From Neurospora tetrasperma FGSC 2508 (lineage: Eukaryota > Ascomycota > Sordariomycetes > Sordariales > Sordariaceae): a stretch of DNA of 64,000 bases. Position numbers and translations under genes: made by a program. Every line of letters begins with the position of its first letter. Within the stretch, counting starts at the first letter, position 1. Shown here in pieces: positions 57,001-64,000 of the stretch. The stretch covers positions 3,830,258-3,894,257 of the forward strand of contig NW_009799103.1 in the NCBI RefSeq assembly GCF_000213175.1, in the 5' to 3' direction. Under the pieces are notes generated by a model that searched no databases, had not been told where the DNA came from, and saw nothing but the letters and a program-made list of their open reading frames with translations.

Positions 57001-57979
57001 CGTCAGATTCGTCATCTTCCTCAGCATCATTGTCATCGGAAGTAGATCCCTCGCTGTTCTTAGAAGGCCGATAAGTCGGATCATCTATGCGCTTGCGCTT
57101 GAGTCGATTTGGAATCGGTGGCGGCGGCGGTGGTCGTGTTGGTTGTTGTGTTGGTCGTGCTGGCGACACACTAGAGGTACCTCTAGTGATACCACTAACG
57201 GGAGAGAATTGTTCATGTTTCTGCTGCCCCTTGACTTGTCGAAAGACAGGGAGATCACCCGGGACAAAGCCCACGTCCAAATCTTCATCGGTGGACTCGG
57301 ATGACCATTCGTTTGTTCCTTTCAAGGGGCGATAGGACGGATCTTTTATCGCAGGTGCTTTAGTAGGTCTTTGTTTGTTTGCAGCAGCAGCAGCAGACTT
57401 CAAATTGCTTGCTTTGTTGGTTGGCGCTGCCTTCTTTATTTTCACAGCGAATACGTTGAGCGTGGGTTTCACGTTTGTAGACCGAGGGGGATCTGATGCA
57501 ACTTCGTCGTCATCCACGACATGGACTAGATGTAGCGATTTCTGCGCCCTAGAAGTAGCTTTGAAGAGACCTGTCCGATCAAACTTGTTCTCCATGTCAT
57601 CTTGGCGAATTTGAATTCGGGTCGTCGCTGCTTGGTTAGAGGTACTAGAGGTATGGACCAGGGGCGCTTTTGCTTCCGCAGGCAAAGTGGTGGTTGAGCT
57701 CGCAGTGGTGGTGGTCGCCTTTGGACTTGGACTTGGACTTGGACTACACGTAAGAGCGGCGTTGAGCGCGTGGGTTGTAGTACATGTAGTCGTTGGCTTT
57801 GGTGGACCATAACCCGTCCTTAACCGTTCATCAGCTGAAAGGAGTTTGCCTTTCCCATTTTTTCGGTGACGTCGTCGTCTTGTTGGGCTTGGAGTTGGTG
57901 GTGGTGGTGGTGGAGGTCGCAGCGGCGGGACACCAGAGGAGGAGAGAGAGGAAAAGTCGGGAAAGTCGGATCTGGCCAT
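54056..57979 (-). CDS. Very large disordered nuclear-type protein with six D-x-[ST]-[YF]-x-P motifs
   Basis: 1307 residues from ATG 57979; upstream extension has no ATG. Residues 1-770 are low-complexity, with six motifs at about 213, 300, 397, 497, 590 and 694: DPSYRP, DPTYRP, DPSYKP, DPSYKP, DQSFCP and DGTYEP. Each is followed by an acidic Ser/Asp/Glu cluster, most then by a basic KKKRKR-type block, giving a repeating unit of about 95 residues. A Cys cluster follows (FYPLCHGRY...YCQPCFRE, near 775-795), and the C-terminus has CHSCSRFNTVNHSSC and a folded-looking 100-residue domain ending GLDLHL. Basic blocks suggest a nuclear, possibly chromatin-associated protein. No family is recognised and no intron is required. 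Confidence 0.8.
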   Translation of the reverse strand: MARSDFPDFSSLSSSGVPPLRPPPPPPPTPSPTRRRRHRKNGKGKLLSADERLRTGYGPPKPTTTCTTTHALNAALTCSPSPSPSPKATTTTASSTTTLPAEAKAPLVHTSSTSNQAATTRIQIRQDDMENKFDRTGLFKATSRAQKSLHLVHVVDDDEVASDPPRSTNVKPTLNVFAVKIKKAAPTNKASNLKSAAAAANKQRPTKAPAIKDPSYRPLKGTNEWSSESTDEDLDVGFVPGDLPVFRQVKGQQKHEQFSPVSGITRGTSSVSPARPTQQPTRPPPPPPIPNRLKRKRIDDPTYRPSKNSEGSTSDDNDAEEDDESDEGIKALKRVVKDSTAKVKKVRCKVAERQQENMNVSEEEKGSQLVLKEIVDDDDEKRNPFMKKKKNRKSVLDPSYKPPKDEEDDSEEYSDEYTSTDGWNRQRRKRVRVPEGGDGPEEKYNDYNGNVSLNDNPTNDVVPTTKQILPCQARPCLPPKFGRRKVNRLSKPPRIYDPSYKPGTTSSDDDSNGIDSSWSSTGEGKDRKKKKRKRLYQPKNAPEKKNQTVSNLQQEVIRLMLEETKPKPAYAMPMTKKRKRPRLIRRNTSDQSFCPSDTPSDQYSDEWYSSEYSSELDVKNKKRKRGTKKKDQWNVNRVASGLGPVTGKVLDLDCGRPIEASEEETRDSVKPEKHESTSRENMATRRIGTIDAIDGTYEPSRDSPSSESEFAAMPDLDRSAFSIEISNDNEKPEPIFEPEKEVILPPMDIKRETPQLHTGNEPLSNIRTAFYPLCHGRYSPWPPARGTVYCQPCFREQVIVRGLLIRRGISETLRLLKVLLGGGSDFGNELDEALEKILGGVVVTEQTSMTRVEDHDQSQDYEDEREERVQRGQNTRTKPMPSAQSSLAELPEDVRTLLVLRRLSDVVNSGSMSTSSAARPSGSDVSLKTPASLHFPSDANAVSPDHCYQQQDPTGPSRYSSPFAPCPPLTLRGGTPNCAATSTGINASYFSLKPPSTKTIISLPAKNPLDNAINILHDALGISTWQARRLWDQYEGSGIWDLAQVDSLVKKSHAEFVNEHQAAKELPWAEGKESSLERGMGKDENDQGAMLGLEGLARLEEEIMTALAEKGSREEESQGRKRQSDGGGISIITGATRSIIVGAVTRRKQSHDDDVDDDCRLDWGHAPNPNQKCKLTKPIDLFNPTRQKAQPVPPQRPREQLRVIPCHSCSRFNTVNHSSCATVRRNDYIAMGDRPWVKTLQWTLDINESEAAKMTLNGLLDLISRSGKAAHVKSAGWEFVVYRPGDHNDAEIRIVFLDVEPGLDLHL

Positions 57980-59010
57980 GACTTTTGGCTGTATGGGATG
58001 TTGATGATGATGATATGTTGTCAAGTGGTGGTTTACTTATCAGGTACCGTAGAGGTAAGTTGTAGCATGTTGGTATATAGGACAATGCCCGAGGAACAAG
58101 GTGTTATAAAAGAGGATAAAGTGAAGGTAGGGCACACGTCTGGTCTCGAGGAAGTGAAGGTTTGGATAGAGGTAGGTAGGTATGAAGCAAATGGGAAAGA
58201 GTCAGGAAGATGTGTCGTCTGTTGTCCAGGTGGAAATTCTTGTCAGTTCAATGTCAGTACCTGGTGCATTGGGTTCTTTGTCTTGTATATGAACCTTCTT
58301 TGAGGGAAGTCGATCTTCCTAGAGCCTTTTCGGCCTTCCGCTTTGTTGTCCGCTTATCGCATTTAGATTTTGAAGGGGGGAAAGATCTGTGGCTTGATCC
58401 TTTTGCAGCAACAAAGAAGCTCCTCACAGCCACTGTTACCGTCTTCGAAGACTCTAGGGAGTAGGACGGTGTCAGTGCCTAACGTTACCTCCCTTCCATC
58501 CGTCTTTTGCAGTAATGAAACTTCATCAAGCAAGAAGAAGTCAAATCTCACGCCTGCGAGTAAACAGCTTCACTTTTCGAGAACTCTTGCACCTTGCGAT
58601 ATGATCGCGCAGTGATCTTTAATCACAGCTCGTTGATCGATTGAATTTGGAAGGGAACAAATGGATTACTGATTTAGAGGAAGTCTGAATTGTTAGATCA
58701 ACCTGACTTAGCGGAAAATGGGACTTCATATAAGATATTATCGCAAAACTGATGGCATGATAGACAAGAACGTGGGCTAGTACGAAGTGAAGGGTATCGA
58801 AACTTTAATTGACGGCGAAAAAAGCAAGCTAGCTAAAGACAGGCAGTAAATGCAGAATAGCCCCATCCATTACATATAAGGACTAACTCAAGGTACAGGG
58901 GTAACTCGTATAAAACGCAAAAAGGAAGGTCCAGAAAGACCAAAGCAACCCAGAGGAGAAAGTTTCATAGTACTGCGGCCATAGCGCACACTGACCAGCC
59001 AATGATTGCT
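57980..59010. other. Spacer upstream of the six-motif gene
   Basis: No supported gene. TAGAGGTA copies lie at 58050 and 58167, close to the likely transcription start. Confidence 0.5.
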
Positions 59011-61182
59011 CTACTGCTGACGCTTATGATCCCCCACCTCAGGCCTGTACACTCCATCTTCGACATACGCAGGCGGCAATTCCTCCGTCACTCCATCTGT
59101 CTGAGGAGTATGAGCCGGATGCCCAGGGTACCCAGGCACGACAGGGGCAGTTGACGAAGACGACCCAAACTCCTCATACGAAGGCGGGGGCGGCTCGGAA
59201 CCATGAGCGTGGGCGGCCTCGGCAGCGGCCTCGGCGGCCTTTGCGCGTGCGGCATCTGATGCTTGCGGCCCAGGAGCGGGCGGTGCCACTCCGGCGGTTT
59301 CCGTGGATGGGCCAGCCGAGTTAAGGTCAAGACCGCGGACACCGGAGGTCATCCCGCTAACCTCGGCCGGGCTACCTCCTGTGTATGTAGAGGCAGGAGG
59401 AGGAGGGGCACGGTAAGCGTCTGTTGGCTGCTGGTTCAGCGGGGAGAAGTGACCGTGGGCACCGCCGGAATATCCCTGGCCTTGATGTGGCTGCTCGGAG
59501 AGGAGCTGGGGGTTGTAGAGGTAGCCTCCTGTTCCCGCGGGCGCTGGGGCGGGACCACCAGCTGGGCCACTGGGAGGCTTGCCAGGAGCGTAGTAGCCCT
59601 CGGGAGACGGCTCAGACAGAAGCTGAGGTTGGTAGGGCTGCTGTCCCTGACTGGGGTACGGCTGCTGAGCAGGGACAGGCTGGACATGATGCTGCGGGAT
59701 ATGTCCCTGAGGCATGTGTACCGTCTGCTGCTGTTGCTGCTGTCCCGCACCCTGCTGCTGACCCCTCCACCCCTCGGCACCCTTTAGAACCTCACGAAGA
59801 CCGTTGACGACGGGAGGAGCGGAAACTTCGCCCTTGAGGATCTGCTGAACAGTGAATGGCCTGCCGTAGAAGGCGGCGTTGGCATCCTTGCGTTCGGTGA
59901 CGACGGTTCCATCGACTTGCACGCCGGCGTAAAAGCCGCGCGACTTGACGTAGCTGTAGACGGGCTTCTTGACGGCCTCGACGAATGGGCTGGGCTTGCG
60001 GTTCTTGTTGACTTGCTTGCCGGCCTCCTCTGGGTGATCCGGGTCGAAGTCGGGATCAACAGGCGGGCTGGTGAACTGGGTGTTATCCGAGGAAAGGATG
60101 GGCTTGCCATCGGCCGTTGTTGGCCGCGACGAAGGCTTACCATCCTTGCCCTTGCCCTTATCCGTCTTCTGCCCCTGTGGCACGCCCCAGTCCAAAGCAC
60201 CACCGGCGCCCCATGGCCCGGCGGTAACAGCCAGGTCGCTACCCAGACTGAGACGGGTGCGGGTGAAAGCCTCGAGGGCCTCCTTGGAGTTGATGACAAC
60301 CACGCAGTCGTAGATGTCCAGACCGACGACGAAACCGGCGCCGATGCTGTGGACGTGGATGCCGGACGGAGGGGACCAGCTGCCGTCGGGGAGGCGGGCG
60401 ATTAGGACGCCGGAGCCGCTGGCGCCCGTGACTTGGAAGCCGGCGCGAACGGTGGTGAAGATGGCCAAGCCTTGGGCCTTGGCAATGACCTTGGAAGGAA
60501 TGGTGAGGAGAACACGCGACTTTTTCTTGGCGGTGGCAGCATCAACGGGCTGTGTTTCGACGGGAGGCTTGGAGGCGGTTTCGGCGGCGGTAGGCTCAAC
60601 CTTGTTGGCGACGGGGAAGGTGGTTTGGGGAGGGGCAGTGGTGGGAGCTGCGTCGCTGTAGATGCCGTCCTCTGGAAGTGAAATGACATGGTTAGCGGTT
60701 GATGACTACCATAGAAGCGGCGGGAAGGTTGACATACTGCAGAAGCTCCTCAGGATACGGGCGGCCTTCTCAACCTCCTTATCCATGGGGCCTGGCAAGA
60801 AAGCCTCAGAGCCCATCTTGTTGGCTAGGGCGTTGATGGGAGCGGCGGCCTTGGTTCCCCATCCTGCGAGCTTCTGGCCCCATGAGAGCTTGACCTTTTC
60901 GTCTCCAGCCTTGCCAGACGAGGTAGGCCTGGGAGGGAACGGGGGCGGGTGTTCGTCGGTCGGGGTAGCGCCGTAGATGTCTTCCTTGGTAGCATTTGGT
61001 GGAGGCGCATATTGGGGATGCGATGGGTTGTAGTCGGGAATGGGCACCTCGTCGGAATGGCGAGGTTGTTGGCCCTGGGCTGTAGAGGTAGAGGAAGAGG
61101 GAGCTTGGCCGGGAGGAGGGCCGGGAGGGGGAGGAGGGAAGTACTGGGCTTCCAGCTTTCGTTTTTCGTCGTTGCCGCTCAT
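59011..61182 (-). CDS. SYLF (Ysc84-type) lipid-binding domain protein with PPxY motifs
   Basis: Exons 61182-60738 and 60671-59011 give 701 residues. The N-terminus is Pro-rich (YFPPPPPGPPPGQ). The SYLF domain begins near residue 100 and contains ARILRSF, IPSKVIAKAQGLAIFTTVRAGF, SGSGVLIARL and SYVKSRGFYAGVQVDG. An insertion of about 60 residues (KGKGKDGKPSS...) splits it. A Gln/Pro/Gly-rich tail follows with two QLLSE repeats and the PPxY motifs PPSY and PPAY, typical ligands of WW-domain ubiquitin ligases such as Rsp5. The intron (60672-60737) has GTATGT, CTAAC and TTCCAG. SYLF proteins bind phosphoinositides and, in yeast Ysc84, actin at endocytic sites; unlike Ysc84 there is no SH3 domain here. 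Confidence 0.9.
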
Positions 61183-62495
61183 GGTTTATGTGTGTCGCTG
61201 TAGGTCCAAGTGTAGATCAAGGGAACCGTGAATATGGTTGAGGTCAATGGAGGAGAGATGGTGTTGTTGTTGTTGTTGTTGTTATAAGAAGATCAGTCGG
61301 GTGGATTGATGCTGTCAGTTGTTGCGGGGTCGGGAATACAGAAGGGGGCTTAGACTGTTTTCCACTAGGACGGGATGCGGAATGGTTCAACAAACAAACA
61401 AATTACAGATTGAATTTCCTGTTTGATTTCTCCTTCAAGATCGAATTCCCCGAATTCGTAAGCTCTCGTGCTTTGTAGAGATCTACCTACGTATGCTTCT
61501 GTTGTTCTCGTGATGGATGGATTCTGTTGCTGTCCATCAAGGTCCATGGCCATAATCCGCTGGCCGGCGTTTGTTGGTGATAATTGTTAGTGCACAGCTC
61601 CCCTCAAGCCCCTCTGTAGTCTCACACCTTATCAGACGACGGGAGAACTGGTGGGGTGGCATCTGACGTGGAAGTTGATGTCATTCCTGTGGCTGAGCAG
61701 TGGCTGCCTCCCTTGAGCATCCACAAACGGGGGCTTGGCATGCTGTAATGGTCTTTGCCCGACAATTCGTTGCCTGCCCGCACAATTCGTCACACCTCGG
61801 CTCTCTTCATCGCCTCCAACACCCCATCACATCTTCAACCTGACGACGAAGTCGACGACCGCAGCTGCCTGTGTGATATGCCCAATCCAATTGCTGCCGA
61901 AAATTTTCCTCCACATCCAACATGGATCTTCAAACATGACCATCGCCTCCATCGAGCAAAGCATCGACTCCCCACTGATTGTGAAGAGACAAAAGAAAGA
62001 CCGCGTCAGTATCGAGTATTTCCATTACAACATTGGATGGAAACCAGACAACAGACCAGACAAACGAACCCGCAAACGTCAAGTCCCCGAAGCTAAATAC
62101 GTGTGAGTGAATGCGGGGATCGCGGAGCCGAGTCTTCGTCACAGTCTTCTCACCCATGAACTTCAACAACCTTGAGCCGGGCACTCTACCACATTTTTTT
62201 TCCTGGACCATATCAACATGTGATCGTTGCTTCATTCTACACTTGGATGTTACCTCAACGGACCATGTCTCGGCCTCATAGGTGGAATATTCACCCTCTC
62301 GGCATGCTTTCCCCGCCCATCTCCAGAGTACCATTCTGGCCAAATCCTGACTGGCAAAATGCGGCATCTATATATCACGGTTTACTTTCGCACATATAGG
62401 CCCATGTCCGGGTTCAATACAAGATATAAACACCGAGAAATCCCAGACATGTTGACCGATGTACACTTGACAATGTATCATCACCACTGCTCAAC
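61183..62495. promoter_or_regulatory. Divergent upstream region of SYLF and GH5 genes
   Basis: No supported gene. A GTT triplet run lies at 61262-61282, in the leader of the SYLF gene. GATATAAACACC at about 62424 could be a TATA-type element about 70 bases before the GH5 start. Confidence 0.45.
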
Positions 62496-63833
62496 ATGAG
62501 GCTCGTCACCATTGTCGCTGGCCTCGTCGGCTTCTCTGTCGCCGCTCCAACTAACCAACCTCACGGCGATGCCCTCGACACTCGCGCCCCATGGCCCAAC
62601 GGCCCCCTTGTAACCTCCGGCCGTTGGATCCGCGATGCCTCTGGTACTAACCTGACCTACGTCGGCGTCAACTGGCCTGGAGCAGCCGATGTCATGATCC
62701 CCGAGGGTCTGCAGTACCAATCCATTGAGACCATCGTGTCCAAGATCAAGAGCCTTGGCATGAACGCCATCCGTCTAACTTTCGCCATTCAAATGGTCGA
62801 CGAGATCTACTCCAACGGAGCGAAGGATATTACCCTCCAAAAGGCCTTCACTCAGGCTCTCGGGTCGACCAATGGCCCCAAGCTGCTCAACCAGGTCTTA
62901 GCCAAGAACCCCCAGTTCACGGCGAGTACTACCAGGCTGCAGGTGTTTGACGCCGTAGCGGCCGAGTGCGCAAAGCAGCACATCTTTGTCCATTTGGATA
63001 ACCATATCTCCAAGGGCATGTGGTGCTGCTCGACTGACGATGGAAACAGCTGGTGGGGAGACACGTACTTTTCCGCAGCCAACTGGACGAGAGGTCTTGC
63101 TTATATGGCTAACCATGTATGTCTCCCTTGAATCCCCCCTTTTCCCTGTCATCCTGCTTCCCATTGACACCGTCGTGATTCCCAGGGCAAACAATGGACA
63201 TCCCTCATGTCCATCGGCCTCCGCAATGAACCGCGCGAGCCTACCTCTGGGGCAGCCAAATCCACATACAACTGGCAAACATGGTACACATACATGAAGC
63301 AGGGCGCCGAAGCCGTGCACTCCTCGAATCCCGACCTTCTCATCTTCTTGTCCGGCCTGTCCTTCGATACTTTCCTGACGCCTGTCGTCCGGGGCACCGC
63401 CTTGACCCCGGGAACCGGCAAGTTCAGCTTCAACGACTTTCCCAGCTACGCCAACAAACTCGTCCTCGAACTGCACAACTATGAAACGAGTGCCAACAGC
63501 TGCAACAATCTGCAAAACAACTTGTACAACAATGGATTCGAGGCGTTGACGAGCTCTGCGGTGAACCAATTCCCCGTGATGTTGACCGAGTTTGGGTTCC
63601 AGATGGATGCGAGTACGTGGAAGGGGACGTACGCTAGCTGTCTGGCAAGCTATTTGCCCGCCCAGAAGGCTGGCTGGTTTATCTGGGTACTGGCGGGGTC
63701 GTATTACATCCGGTCTGGCACGCAGGATTACGACGAGGGATGGGGGCTGCTGACCCATGATTGGAGTACGTGGAGGAGTCCGAGTTATGTCAACGAGGCG
63801 TTGATTCCCATGGTCAAGGACACCCTCAGCTAG
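62496..63833 (+). CDS. Secreted GH5 glycoside hydrolase (cellulase-type)
   Basis: Exons 62496-63116 and 63186-63833 give 422 residues. A signal peptide (MRLVTIVAGLVGFSVAAPT) precedes the barrel. GH5 landmarks are intact: GVNWPG, NAIRLTF, VHLDNH (165-170), GLRNEPRE with acid/base E222, and MLTEFGFQ with nucleophile E342; WFIWVLAGSYY near the end is the substrate-platform Trp region. The intron has GTATGT, a phase-0 junction and CCCAG. The family hydrolyses beta-glucans or beta-mannans outside the cell; the exact subfamily cannot be told by eye. No damage or unusual feature. Confidence 0.92.
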
Positions 63834-63880
63834 AGGCTCAGCTAAGCAGCAAATACACTATCCCGCCCAGTTCTTCACGT

Positions 63881-64000
63881 TTATGCCTCTGCATTTTCCT
63901 CCTTTGCCTCCTCCTCAGCCTTATAAGGCTCCTCCTCCACATACACATCCCAATCATACTTTCTCCCCACATGATCCGCTCTCAACTGCTTCTGTCCCCT
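63881..64000 (-). CDS. C-terminal end of a further minus-strand gene (cut by window edge)
   Basis: The last 39 codons before TAA at 63881-63883 read as coherent protein (RADHVGRKYDWDVYVEEEP, then an acidic Lys/Glu-rich end). The 5' part is beyond the window. The gene is convergent with the GH5 gene, with only about 50 bases between stop codons. Family not recognised. Confidence 0.55.
   Translation of the reverse strand, partial: RGQKQLRADHVGRKYDWDVYVEEEPYKAEEEAKEENAEA

Noticed and set aside
62898-63758. 286-codon minus-strand frame opposite the GH5 gene
   Set aside because: It crosses the GH5 intron and both catalytic exons on the opposite strand and has no features of its own.
1-64000. CRISPR arrays, operons, ribosome binding sites and tRNA genes
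   Set aside because: The DNA is eukaryotic; the tandem repeats seen are short satellites without unique spacers, and no convincing tRNA A/B box pair or rRNA segment was noticed, though a scan with tRNA software was not possible.

Overview
The window looks like nuclear DNA of a filamentous ascomycete, most likely a Sordariomycete close to Neurospora or Sordaria (inference). The reasons are: intron-bearing genes with fungal splice and branch signals (GTATGT or GTAAGT donors, CTAAC branch points); typical fungal families (palA/Rim20, a VIT/CCC1 transporter, DUF6536, a SYLF protein, an OTT_1508-like deaminase); long gene-free spacers; and two very AT-rich islands in which former transposon codons have decayed by the C-to-T and G-to-A changes that repeat-induced point mutation (RIP) causes.

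Layout. 1-6960 is an AT-rich island holding a RIP-degraded Ty3/Gypsy retrotransposon in minus orientation, with part of a second copy at the window edge. 7879-8904 encodes a Myb/SANT-like protein. 10201-12917 (minus, DUF6536) and 13519-14738 (plus) form a divergent pair of multi-pass membrane genes; the second is interrupted by an in-frame TGA. 15918-17234 (minus) is a C2H2 zinc-finger gene. 18429-20249 (plus) is an OTT_1508-type deaminase-like gene. 21755-24420 is a second AT-rich island, followed by simple repeats and a collapsed GH32 pseudogene (25199-25610). Next come a possible secreted Thr-rich protein (26357-26959), an intracellular GH13 alpha-amylase (27740-29554, minus), a VIT/CCC1 transporter (31277-32194, minus) and a cytochrome P450 (33386-35229, minus).

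A gene-poor stretch of about 5 kb precedes palA/RIM20 (40179-42832, plus). Two small Cys-containing genes follow (43600-43915 and 45831-46239), both with a start codon apparently split AT^G by an intron, and separated by an unsequenced gap (44175-44808). A GT31/Fringe-like glycosyltransferase (48021-49865, minus) lies before another 4 kb spacer that contains a 56-base T run. The right end has a very large disordered protein with six evenly spaced D-x-[ST]-[YF]-x-P motifs (54056-57979, minus), a SYLF/Ysc84-type protein with PPxY motifs (59011-61182, minus), a secreted GH5 glycosidase (62496-63833, plus) and the C-terminal end of one more minus-strand gene.

The genes do not form an obvious cluster or pathway. 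GH13, GH5 and the GH32 relic all act on carbohydrates but are far apart. The least explained items are the six-motif protein, the paired AT^G-split small genes, a P450 lacking the usual acid of its I-helix, and an 8-mer, TAGAGGTA, that recurs far more often than chance. Exon boundaries were deduced by eye and none is confirmed by transcripts.
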